64,000 bases of DNA from Hyaloscypha bicolor E. Lineage: Eukaryota; Ascomycota; Leotiomycetes; Helotiales; Hyaloscyphaceae. Position 1 is the first letter of the stretch, and every line of letters starts with the position of its first letter. Below the pieces are notes generated by a model that did not search any database, was not told the DNA's origin, and worked only from the letters and a program-made list of their open reading frames with translations. Made by a program: the position numbers and the translations under genes. Location: positions 806,001 through 870,000 of the forward strand of contig NW_020194631.1 of NCBI RefSeq assembly GCF_002865645.1. The letters run 5' to 3'. Positions 35,893 to 45,444 of the stretch are shown piece after piece.

Positions 35893-37382
35893 AGGACGAG
35901 TTGTCCGCCACGACGACTCAACCGTTCCAGAACGATAGTATCTCAGGATTTTTTTCAGCAGTGACAGCTTGAAGGACGAGTATCCGTCCCATACAAGAGT
36001 GACACATCACGTGTCCGATGCAGCATGCTCTGCTGGTTTGACGCAAAATCTATATCAGTGTAAGATATATGAGGGATCGATCACATTTTTGCATGCAGTT
36101 GATGCTTGGTTCGAGGTTTAGATACAATGCTCAGAGTGTGATATACATTAAAGCAAGTGCTCCTTGCCGGTGGACCCCCAACTGCCAGCATTTTCTTTTT
36201 CGCCGCCCGCAGCATATCCCGGTTTGGTGAGCTTGGTGGATGTTCTTTCCCCAAAGGTAGAAAAATCCGGCATAAGAGTATCATCCCTGGAGTCGGTGCC
36301 ATCCCACCTGAAGTCATTCTTTCATCTTGATTGACGGCTGTGTTTCGATGAAAGTCTTAAATTTCTCGGCTCCTTCCCTTCCTCACGCTCAACAACGTTC
36401 CTTCCTTTCTCGACTCACTATTTCTACCACCTCGATAGGGAGCCTCTTTAATGTTTTTACTCTCATCAATATGTTCCAGAATATCTGCATCAGCTTCATC
36501 CTCGCCACATTGTCTCCCTGACCTAAACGATTTTGATTCTAGATTTCGGGGCTGTTCTTGGGGCAATTGGTTTGATCCACTCGACGCTTTCCATGATAAG
36601 TCCAACGTGAATAGATTCACCTGTAGATCTCGGTCCAAGCTTCAGGAGCAGCCCAAAATACTAATCTTCGAGCCATTTCCTTGTTCTTCTCCCGTTAATG
36701 AAAGTCAGTAAAGGTAAACATAATTCAGAGCCAAAATTGCTTTCAAATTTTAACGTTATTGTTAAAACAACACTGGCTTCAGGAAAGGAAACAACCAGAG
36801 AAAGAGGAACGTTGCACTCGTGAATTTAATACAGCCAACCAGTCCTTTGACGGACCTTCAGGAAGATATATTATTTTTCGCTGCACCTCGCATTGTGAAA
36901 GAGGAGTAACCGCCTTTTCCACTTGAGCGGGGTAAACGCATAATTTCATTGAAGATAATTGGCATTTCAATCAAGCTGAAATAGGGGTAAATGTTAATTC
37001 AGCTCGGACGAAATCAGGGGAAACCCAATTAAGCAAGGGTGGAATGGGAGGTAAAGCAAAAGGGAGACAGGGTGAATATTAATGGAACAGCTAACAGATT
37101 TTGAAGAGCTATCTTTGTTTCACAGATCATGCTCGAAGAAGAACCTTTTGACGATGCTGCGCCCTCGCCTCTTTAATCCTCGAACATTGGTCGATGATCC
37201 CCTTTACTGGGCCGTCTGGATTTCAGAACCACCAGCGCCGTTAAAGTTGCGATTTCCTTAACAAAGTCCAGAAGTCAAGACCTCAGCCATACTTATCGCC
37301 ATTGATTTAAGTAAGTCAGTTTTCACGCTCAATTGATGCCAGGTTTCCTCAGTAGAACATCTCCTGTTCTTCCACACCTGCG
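35893..37382. other. 1.5-kb intergenic stretch
   Basis: Short ORFs only. From about 36720 to 37100 the sequence is AT-richer than its surroundings. No gene, repeat or RNA structure I can support. Confidence 0.5.
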
Positions 37383-38867
37383 CTAGTCAGGGTGCATGCG
37401 GTTGAAGAGCGGTGGCTCTGGGCCAACAGACCACGTCAGACAGATTCCAGCCTCTCTGAATGCAGTTGGAAGATCGAAATAATCAAGCCAGAACCCAACG
37501 CAATCGGAAGCAACTTGCACCTTGAGATCATGCGGATGTGATCGTTGTGTTGACTGGAGTGTCACCTTGTTCTCTAGGTCTCCGCACCAGAGTACAAGGT
37601 ACCGCAGCCGCGGGAAGCGATCATTTCTGTGTTCGAGAATCTCGAACAGCGAATCCTTCAGAGCTATCGCTTCGTACGTTGGGTGTAGTGTGCTAGGTTC
37701 TGCCCAGAATATTTCTGATGTCCTTAAATCATGTTCGAAGGGAGCAGAGAAGTCAAGTTGTAGATCTTCTATTGTTCCCGGGAGGAGTTTCCATAATTGT
37801 TGCGTAGGTAGCTCGAGGGTTTCTTCCCTCACATGGGGCAATTCTAGGAATGACGCTGCCATGCCCAATCTTCTGAGATTTTTGAATCCCGCCATATTCA
37901 AGCTAGGTAGGAGTTTCGTCGATAGGCTCCTGAAGTCGATAAAGCATTCCTCTAAAGACTCAGAATGACAGAGCAAGGCTGCCATAAAACGAATCCAGAG
38001 GTCAGATCCAACATCGGCGCCAACTTGTAGGCCAATATGAAAGCATTTCAATTGACGGGGCCATGTGATGAGCATAGAGATCAGAACTAGAGGTAGATCA
38101 TCGAGGTCGAAAATCAGCTGGCGGGGCAGTATGATCGAAGGGAACGAGAGTGAAACGACAGGAGAGGTTCCGACAGCCGACTTCCATATGGGATCCTTCT
38201 CTATCGCAGATAGGTTCTCTACAGAAGTTGAAAACAAGCCAAACCAGCTTATAGTGATATGCCGGAGAGTGCCAACACTGAAGAGCGCTTTGAGATGAGC
38301 CACCGTTGTACGCTCAAACTCGATGATCTGCGTAGCTGGAATCTCTATGGCAGCGTTCGGGACCGATGACAGGAGAGATAGGTTGATTGTGCTCGGCTTT
38401 ACTTCGAGATATTTCAAAGAAGGGGAAACCAACTCTATTAGATGGCTGATAAGTGCCTTCGAGTACAGCTCTGGAAAAGGCGGTATCGTCGGATTCTGGT
38501 TCCACATATCGTCGTTTTCATTTGTGTCCAAGCTCGCACCAATCACGAGTCGCCTCAAGTTGTGATTTCTCTCTAATGTGTCGATGAATCTCTCGACATC
38601 GAAGATGACTGAGATTCGAGAAGGACTGATGTATTTGAGAGCACCCTCCATTCCATACTTCAATTGGGCTGGGCGAGGCTTCCCCGTGCTTGTCAGGGGA
38701 AATCCATATTGAACGAAGCGATAAAGGACCGGTGTTCCAAGTTGGTATATCTGGCGGGAGACCTTCATGAATGCAGGCAGGTAGTTGCGCTCAATCTGCT
38801 CGATGATGATAAGCAGAACCTCGTCTGAGAGGCTGCTCATCGTCGAGAATGCTGGATCGGACTCCAT
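37383..38867 (-). CDS. F-box protein with leucine-rich C-terminal region
   Basis: A single-exon gene of 494 residues. The N-terminal MSSLSDEVLLIIIEQIERNYLPAFMKVSRQIYQLGTPVLY segment matches the F-box pattern (LPxEVLxxI...LxxVSRxxxxLxxPxLY). Leu-rich segments spaced irregularly follow (LRRLVIGAS, LKYLEVKP, LRHITISW, LKCFHIGLQ, LRRLGMAAS, LRYLVLWCG), suggesting a degenerate LRR-type substrate-binding region. F-box proteins usually link a substrate to Skp1-Cul1 ubiquitin ligases; the substrate here is unknown. The ATG at 38865-38867 is the first in frame. It is intact, unlike most of the F-box-like genes further right. Confidence 0.85.
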   Translation of the reverse strand: MESDPAFSTMSSLSDEVLLIIIEQIERNYLPAFMKVSRQIYQLGTPVLYRFVQYGFPLTSTGKPRPAQLKYGMEGALKYISPSRISVIFDVERFIDTLERNHNLRRLVIGASLDTNENDDMWNQNPTIPPFPELYSKALISHLIELVSPSLKYLEVKPSTINLSLLSSVPNAAIEIPATQIIEFERTTVAHLKALFSVGTLRHITISWFGLFSTSVENLSAIEKDPIWKSAVGTSPVVSLSFPSIILPRQLIFDLDDLPLVLISMLITWPRQLKCFHIGLQVGADVGSDLWIRFMAALLCHSESLEECFIDFRSLSTKLLPSLNMAGFKNLRRLGMAASFLELPHVREETLELPTQQLWKLLPGTIEDLQLDFSAPFEHDLRTSEIFWAEPSTLHPTYEAIALKDSLFEILEHRNDRFPRLRYLVLWCGDLENKVTLQSTQRSHPHDLKVQVASDCVGFWLDYFDLPTAFREAGICLTWSVGPEPPLFNRMHPD

Positions 38868-39110
38868 GTTGCTGTAGGTGACTTGAGTCTACTGCAGAAA
38901 TCCACGAGTGAATAAGTGAGAGAAAAAAAGCGAGGCAGTCAAAAAAGCTACTGGCCCTAAATGAAGGTCCCTCCGGCCGTTGGAAATGGGTAGTACCGAC
39001 TTCAAAGATTCCGGTTAACATAATTCGGTCCCAAACCGACTCTAGCTTACACTTGATAGCACTACCATTGAAAATGAAAGAGTGTTTCTCCCCGCTACCA
39101 CGGCGAGGCA

Positions 39111-39151
39111 AAGAAGAAGAAGAAGAAGAAGAAGAAGAAGAAGAAGAAGAA
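39111..39151 (+). repeat. (GAA)n microsatellite, about 13-14 units
   Basis: An uninterrupted trinucleotide run of about 41 bases between the F-box gene and the secreted CBM protein gene. On the minus strand it would read as poly-Ser within an unsupported open frame. Confidence 0.95.
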
Positions 39152-39370
39152 GGGGAAATGGGGTGCATAGACTTCGCGCGTGAGGCTAATCCCTTGGTAA
39201 ATTCCTCACTCGTATTCTCTACAAACTTTGTAAAGACTTCGCCAGGAGTGCTGTCTGCCAACAGAGCCTCAACTAAGTGACTTTCCCTGCTTCCAATCTG
39301 AAACGTGGGTACAAAATGTGAGAGCAGACCATCTCTGGAAACTCTCCCCCTCCTCCTGTATTAATATTTG

Positions 39371-39378
39371 TCACGTGA
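39371..39378. promoter_or_regulatory. TCACGTGA palindrome (E-box type)
   Basis: A perfect copy in the interval upstream of the secreted CBM18/CBM1 gene (about 630 bp from its ATG). Possible bHLH (Cbf1-like) site; not demonstrated. Confidence 0.4.
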
Positions 39379-40009
39379 TATTCATCGTTGCTCCTTTTCA
39401 ACAGTTCCCGTCCTTTTCAGCTTTAATACCCAAGACCAGTAACAAATACCACAATCCAACACCCACAAAATAAAGATCAGCGGAAGGCGCCGCACTCTCA
39501 AAAGCATCGCGACGTCATTTGGCACAGTTAGTAATCTTCCCGCCTAAATGCCCGTAAGGCCTGCAGCCATATATTCTTACATATAGGCCCAAGTCAACCA
39601 ATCACAATGTTCGAATTTTTCTTTCTCATCCCCATAATACTGACAACCTCGTATTTCCAGGAGGGGAATTCTTGCAAATGGGGAATGGCATGTGTGGCCT
39701 GACCGTAGATCATCGCGAAGCCAGGCACTTGGCGATGCATCAGCTGAGGTTGAACGTAAGCGACCGATCCGGTGTATCCTCAGATTCAGGTGTGGGCTGC
39801 AGCATGCCGTGAACATCTGATCAAGAATCGGGTCATTAATCTTATTTAAGATCAAGGAATGGTGTGTTGGAAGTCTCGGAGATTTGTCTGTCGAGATTAA
39901 AACATCAGCATAAAATGTATACAAAGCCTTTTTCACATTCCTGAAATTTCCCCAATATCTCACTTAAAGAACAAAACTCCCCTTCACTCACCAAGCAATC
40001 ATCACCGCC

Positions 40010-40516
40010 ATGCTTACAAATAAACTCCTCAACCTTGGGCTTACAACCCTCCTCACTTCCGTCCTCGCCAACCCCCTCATCCCCAGTCTCGAGCACCGCC
40101 AGCTCGGTTCCTGCGCCACCGTTCCTTGTGCTCCCGGTCTCTGCTGCTCGATCTACGACTACTGCGGTACCGGGCCCGATTACTGTCAAGTTGGCTCGTG
40201 TGTTGGCGGTGTGGGTGGGACCTGTGCTGCGGGAATGTGTTGCTCGATTTACGGTTATTGGTAGGCAAATCTCTCTAAGCTCAAGAATTTCCCTTGACGG
40301 GCAAAGCTAACTGTATGGGAATAAAGTGGAGTAGGAGACGGATATTGCCCTCCAACGACGACATCTTCAAGTACGTCGTCGAGTGCTTCCCCTACACCTA
40401 CGGGAACCGTGAATCAGTGGGGTCAGTGTGGAGGCCAGGGTTATAACGGACCAACAACTTGTGTGGTGCCGTATAAGTGCACTTTTTACAGTATTTGGTG
40501 GTCTGATTGCAGATGA
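40010..40516 (+). CDS. Small secreted protein with two CBM18 (chitin-binding) and one CBM1 (cellulose-binding) domains
   Basis: Two exons, 40010-40260 and 40327-40516, with a 66-nt GTAGGC...AATAAAG intron and branch GCTAAC, giving 146 residues. A signal peptide ([20 protein letters not shown]) is followed by a pro-like stretch ending in EHR, a possible processing site. Two hevein-like CBM18 units follow ([20 protein letters not shown] and [13 protein letters not shown]...DGYC); the second is completed across the intron. A Thr/Ser/Pro linker leads to a C-terminal fungal CBM1 ([15 protein letters not shown]...[10 protein letters not shown]), in which the usual aromatic face is present with Trp-Trp in place of the common Tyr-Tyr. 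No catalytic domain is present. It should bind chitin and crystalline cellulose outside the cell; whether it coats the hypha or plant wall is inference. Confidence 0.88.
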
Positions 40517-40696
40517 GAGTGGTAGCTGGTAAGGTCTTGGGAAGTGGCTTGGGGTTTCGGTGACATTAATGGATCAAATGAGCGTTATGAATGGGTATGA
40601 TAATTATGAGGGTACTGTAACAAAGGAAACTTTTGAAAAGTATTAATACCGGAGATATCATGTAATAGAGATATCAGAGTGACGAGGGCAGGGTAG

Positions 40697-40704
40697 TCAC
40701 GTGA
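40697..40704. promoter_or_regulatory. TCACGTGA palindrome (E-box type)
   Basis: A perfect copy in the 3' flank of the CBM gene. Confidence 0.4.
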
Positions 40705-41540
40705 CTATACTCGCGTCATCATGCATTGAGAATAAGCTAGCAAAGTCCCCTCTCTGCTCATTTCGCATATATGACGTGAGTGGGAGACCACTCTGAAGCA
40801 AGGCAGTGTCCTAAAAGTCCCTCATTATTCTTATTCCTGAACCTTGCTGCAAATCTGATGCCCTGTGTAGGTAAAGCAGCAACGGTTACCACTCAAAAAG
40901 TGTTACTAAGTTGATCCATTAATCGACTCAACCAGTTCCGGCGCCGGTAACCCTTCGATTCTCATCTGCTATGCAGTCTTCAAAAGCGAGCAGAGAACAG
41001 AACGCACAAGAGTGATTTGCGACTCCACATATCTGGAAAACTGCGGAGAAGAACGAGTCTCCAAACTAGTAGATGTAGTTGAAGAAGTCATCGAAGAGAG
41101 GCGTCTGAGGCGCTTTCTCTCGAATGCGGCAAGGTGGAGATTTGTGATTTGATGGGTGATCTTGAGGACGGAGATTCTGCCTCCAAGGCGTTTCGATTGT
41201 ATGACAAGGAATACTCGACGGGCTAGGAGAAGCTCTTGCTTCCACACAACGAAGTTCTGAACACGAGTAAATGGTATTTATCTTAATGAAGATTGAATAT
41301 GGGAAATCAACGTAAGGCGAAAGATGGTGGCATTGATATACTAGTAAATATGCCAGCTGATAATCACCCCACTCAGGGTTATAATGACTAGTCCAATGAG
41401 AAAATGTTGCTATCTTGTTGCTATAAGCTCCAAATATCTTGTGAAAACTGCGCGACGACTGCATGGCGGTGGGATTACTACAAACCCGCTAAAAATGGTC
41501 CTTTTTGAGGCACTACTCTGCTCGCGGAGAAATACGATGG

Positions 41541-41548
41541 TCACGTGA
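41541..41548. promoter_or_regulatory. TCACGTGA palindrome (E-box type)
   Basis: A perfect copy between the CBM gene and the 3' end of EGD1. Confidence 0.35.
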
Positions 41549-41802
41549 AACCATCCTGCTTCTTCCAGAGAACCCACCTACATTCATAGCTAGACCGCGG
41601 AAGGATCCAGAATCAAACTGGGAAGAACGAAGTTGCTTTATGAATTTGTACAAGCAAGCAACCCTGTGACTACCGAAGAATCTCGCCACATTTCATGCTA
41701 GCAGCCGTGACATAGCCGTAGAGTCGCTGCAGAACCCCTCAAATCAAGACTCCTCCCGTTCTCCCATGTGTCATATCTCCTCTGCTTGTGAGAGTGTATT
41801 TT

Positions 41803-42581
41803 TTATTCGACCTTGTCCTCGAAATTCTCGCCCGCGACCAGATCTGGGATGTCATCATCATCATCGTCCGCCTTTCCTTCACCACCTTCAGCTTTCTGCA
41901 TGGACTGGTAGCTCTCAGCTAGCTTTCGGAGGGATGCGAGGGAGTCGGGGCCGAGTTGGTTGAGGATACCGGGGACGAGTTCGGTGAGCTCCTTGTCTTC
42001 TCCGGTGCCGTAGATTGCGAAGGTGTTTGATGGGACAGCGGCGTGGACTGCAGGACAGATGTATTAGCTAAGGCTCTCAAATTCCCCATCGCGGGGTACA
42101 AGTGCGCAGAATGAAGCTATTGCCGTACCTTTGGGAGCAGCAAAGTGGATGACGTTTCCATCAGCCTTGAACATGTTGACCTCCTCAATAGCTTGGATGG
42201 GCTGAACATTGAGCTTCTTGAGTGCTGTTTGCAGCTTCTTGTCATCCATTCCCGTGCTCTTGTGGACCTTCTTGACCTTTCTTCGCGGTGTGCCCTTTCC
42301 ACTGTTCCCCATTTGTCAGCATATCTAGGTATCGTGCCTGTCCTCCACATTCTGGCCGCCTCCTGGGATGGCGAAATATATATCCGTAGAAGCTGCAGAA
42401 GGACGACTCTATACGTACCCTATGATTGGGGTTAGCTATGTTCAAATTGAAATTTGAGGGTGCCTCCAGGTTCAGAGCCTCAATTGCCCAAACACGCAGA
42501 AGCTTCCACCCCAGAACCGCGCAGATTCAACTCACCAATTCGCACCGACTGCTGCATCTTCTTCAACTTTTCCATATCCAT
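41803..42581 (-). CDS. EGD1: Nascent polypeptide-associated complex subunit beta, with a one-nucleotide micro-exon
   Basis: Exons 42581-42536, 42419 (a single base), 42301-42129 and 42047-41803 give 154 residues, the usual length for NAC-beta. The protein starts [19 protein letters not shown], continues with the NAC domain ([20 protein letters not shown], then [20 protein letters not shown]) and [20 protein letters not shown], and ends in an acidic tail. NAC binds ribosomes near the exit tunnel and shields nascent chains; the beta subunit carries the ribosome-binding N-terminus (RRKVKKVHK). Only the one-base exon restores the conserved RIGGKG frame: intron 1 (42535-42420) ends ATCATAG, intron 2 (42418-42302) starts GTACGT, and both have GCTAAC or GCTGAC branch points. 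Joining exon 1 straight to 42301 shifts the frame. Confidence 0.9.
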
Positions 42582-43228
42582 GATTGGTAGAGTCTGACCT
42601 TCGTCGGAGAATGTGGGAGGTGGTAGGTGGATGGAAGTGGAGACGGAGCTATTCTCTCCAGCGTCAGCAGCTTTCGTTCTTCGCGCATCTAAAGCGTCCG
42701 CAGAGACTGTTGGCTCGTAAACAATATTCTAGGGTACTTACAGTGGTGCACTCGACGTGGTCTCTTGTCTCTGATCTGGGGTGAAGTTTTCGTGAAGATC
42801 GGTGATGTTCTTCAGTGTGCGGCCGGCTCGCTTATTTTGAGTCCGCTTTAACATCACCACAAAGCTTTTTCAACTGCTTCATTCACTGCTGCCCTTGAGA
42901 GAGAGCATTGACTACTACATACATTGATCAGCATATCGCAGATTTTGGCTATTCGGAAGTTTCAATGACTTACAATACCCATTTGGAACGTCAGTAGGGC
43001 TGAGGATCACTTTTCCAGCCCAAGTCGAGCCATCATGAGGATTGAGAAGTTTGTCCAACAGGCCCATTTCCCAATGATCACCGTTTAAATGGGCATAGGA
43101 AACATTATTGAAGGATTGAGAGTTTCTAGTTGTTCAAAATGATCTTCCTTCAGTGCTGCATCCGAACATCTGATCCTCTCTGCTTTGGTGTCTGTCAAGT
43201 TTCGACCCAGTCTATTGCAGCCACCAGC
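42582..43228. other. Short intergenic stretch with possible 3' remnant of the next 2EXR relic
   Basis: This is the promoter side of EGD1. Minus-strand coding-like sequence (ALKEDHFEQLETLNPS) around 43090-43190 is in frame with the 43229-43513 segment beyond a TAG, so the relic 2EXR gene may extend to about 43085. Confidence 0.4.
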
Positions 43229-44048
43229 CTATCGTCCATGAGCAGGTTCAGTACTCCTTAGAAAGCCCGAATGGAATTCTCGAAGTTGCTCGCTAAGTCC
43301 ATATCTGAATATGCTCAGTCTCCCAAAGCCATTTTTCTCGACGCGGAGCACTCCTTCCATTCTAGATAGTCTGTCAATTTTCTTCACCATTTGCGCTTCC
43401 AGAGTCATGACAAGCTCGCCCCACGGATGAATTATATCCTTGGAGCAGGTAGTGGTACGTATTTCCAGAGATAATGACCTCAGATGCTCAAAATGCAGCG
43501 AACACCAGTTCAACCTATTTTGGCTTGCTGGTCGCTGAGCTTCATTCTATCCCGGGTCATATCCCATTCGTTAATCACCACATTTCGCACTGCTGAGCGC
43601 TTTTCTGATCGCTCTCTGTTCTCCTATCCTGGATGATGCATTCTTCGCCAATCAGCACTTTCAAACTATGATACGGTGGGAAATTACTCATTACGCGACT
43701 ACAATATCAAGTTCTGAATGGACGCAATTCTCTTTGTCTCCTCCAGTCTTAGAAAATTGAAAGCATTCTCTCGGAAGAAGGTGAATTCCGTCGTCTCCCA
43801 ATAAGCACAAAGTGCTTAGTGGTATATTTTGATTGTTTCCTTGGCTCGGAGAGCTTTTATGAGATTTGGCATCCTAAACCATTGTGGGAGAAAAATGCCT
43901 CTTCATTGAACCAATGAAAATACGCGGTCCAGATCTCGATTCTGATTTCGGCCGGGCAATTGATTCTGGAGAAGATACATCCTTGGCTGGAAGTTGGAGC
44001 CAGGGCCATGGTGGTAGTTTGCGAGGTTGACGTTTTCTGGGACCCCAT
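43229..44048 (-). pseudogene. Decayed 2EXR gene
   Basis: The first 60 codons from the ATG at 44048 are intact and include INCPAEIRIEIWTAYFHWFN, a clear 2EXR start. The frame is lost near 43870. In the shifted frame the usual family continuation appears (MPNLIKALRAKETIKIYH), interrupted by TAA at 43816-43818. It continues with ALCAYWETTEFTFFRENAFN and stops again at 43699-43701. A later open segment (43513-43229; HLRSLSLEIRTT, RLSIFRYGLSEQLREFH) matches the C-terminal half. The gene is a relic with one frameshift and at least two stops. It is closely related to the neighbour at 44240-45046, which shares PNLIKALR. Confidence 0.7.
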
Positions 44049-44186
44049 GCAGCTTTTTTGAGATTTTATGGGCTCTATATAATTCGAAAGTGGTACGTGT
44101 ATAGAGTCACGAGTGCCAAGTCGTCACAACTTGTCGCAGGAGAGCTAACTTGTTGGTCAATGTACCAAAGAATCAGATATGGAAAG

Positions 44187-44194
44187 TCACGTGA
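44187..44194. promoter_or_regulatory. TCACGTGA palindrome (E-box type)
   Basis: A perfect copy between two relic 2EXR genes. Confidence 0.35.
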
Positions 44195-44239
44195 TATATG
44201 GCTCGACACGAGTATTGCGCTGTATGAACGTGATATTCT

Positions 44240-45046
44240 CTACCGTACGTATGAAGAAGGCCAAAAATTTATGGCCTCCCTCGAGGACCTACTTACAGGT
44301 CTCACAACGCGCTCAGGTTTCTTTCCTCTATACGCTCCCCACGCCCACACACTCCAACGATATGCAGAATCCCCCTTCGTCGAGTATTCCATATCCTGGA
44401 CATATATATCATCTACCCCCAATATTCCATTCATCATATTTTCCAATTCCAAAAACTTGCCGCTCCCACGGCTATATTCCTCGCATTCGATTCGGATCGA
44501 TTGCAACTGTTTGAAGTAGCCCAAGCTCTTTTCAATGAAGTTCGCATGTCCGCTGATCTCTAGGGCATCAAGACGGTCTCCGGACCTATCGTGATTCAGT
44601 ACCACGAAGTGCCGTACATCCGCTCCATCGAACAACTTCAATGGAGAATAGTAGCCGAAGTTTACTGTATCTGGCCTGGCACAAGTCAGCATTCCTCCAT
44701 CACCTTTCAATATTGCAACTTGGTCAATGACACAAATGAGATTTTGAATCGACTTCAACTGCTTTTTATTCTTCGCAACTCTAAAATTCCGGTAATTGAA
44801 GCGCGAGAAAACAAATAGTATAACACGCCAATATACCGCGAAGGCTTCCTAGTAAAGATCCCACGTCTTTTTTGACCGCAGGGCTTTGATGAGATTCGGC
44901 GTCTTGAAGCGCTCCACCAGTAATGAAGAGTCCGGATTTGAGAGGAGAACTGTAAACCACCTCCTGTTATCCTCGGCTTGGTGAGAAGAGGCGGAATTGG
45001 CTGTTTGAGTCTAGGTGTGGGTTGAAGTGTTCTTCATGGCGGCCAT
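44240..45046 (-). pseudogene. 2EXR-family gene with two in-frame amber codons
   Basis: From the ATGs at 45046 and 45037 one frame runs to the stop at 44240, interrupted only by TAG at 45011-45013 and TAG at 44849-44851. Both would be CAG (Gln) after a single C-to-T change, as expected from RIP-type mutation. The sequence contains the degenerate 2EXR start (AEDNRRWFTVLLSNPDSS), TPNLIKALRSKKTWDLY, EAFAVYWRVILFVFSRFNYR and a C-terminal half with YFKQLQSIRIECEEY. Family members are functionally uncharacterised. With just two substitutions and no frameshift this is the youngest-looking relic in the block. Readthrough or a sequencing artefact cannot be excluded. Confidence 0.7.
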
Positions 45047-45205
45047 TCTCGACGGCTTCGGTCTGCGGGGCATTCTTTGCGCGAAGTATTTTGTCAATGT
45101 AACAGCACAGTGATAAACAAATGGATTACCTCCAAGTTATGAAAGTAGGAAGCTTCAAATGATTAGGGTTCGAAAGGGACCAAGGAGTTCGAGTTTTGGC
45201 TCGAG

Positions 45206-45213
45206 TCACGTGA
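45206..45213. promoter_or_regulatory. TCACGTGA palindrome (E-box type)
   Basis: A perfect copy upstream of the amber-containing 2EXR relic (about 160 bp from its first ATG) and in the 3' flank of the membrane-anchored 2EXR gene. Confidence 0.4.
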
Positions 45214-45444
45214 TCAATCTTTAGGCTTTCCTTTGTTCAAGCAACAGATATCCGAGAACCAAAGGCTACGAGTCGTTTGACGTTCTTGTTGTGATTTAAT
45301 TGATAAAGCCATATGTCCAATACACTTCTGACGAAGAAACCGCTTCGAATCAGAACCATAGCTGCAGACTTAGCTTCATAGTTTTCTTCTCGATTTATTG
45401 CTTGCCGTTGAGAGAGACTGACCGTCCTGCCTTCTGGTTTACCT

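Larger units (their letters stand above)
38868..40009. other. Intergenic stretch with GAA microsatellite
   Basis: A minus-strand open frame at 38791-39261 would encode a protein with a Ser run made by the microsatellite, but it overlaps the F-box gene and has no domain. One TCACGTGA palindrome lies at 39371-39378. Confidence 0.5.
40517..41802. other. 1.3-kb intergenic stretch
   Basis: Open frames of 92 and 132 codons on the minus strand (40969-41247, 41066-41464) have no recognisable domain and overlap each other. TCACGTGA palindromes at 40697 and 41541. Confidence 0.45.

Noticed and set aside
38791..39261. 156-codon minus-strand frame with a poly-Ser run
   Set aside because: The Ser run is the translation of the GAA microsatellite, the frame overlaps the F-box gene start and no domain is present.
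42145..42435. 96-codon plus-strand frame across EGD1
   Set aside because: It is antisense to conserved NAC-beta coding sequence and its introns.
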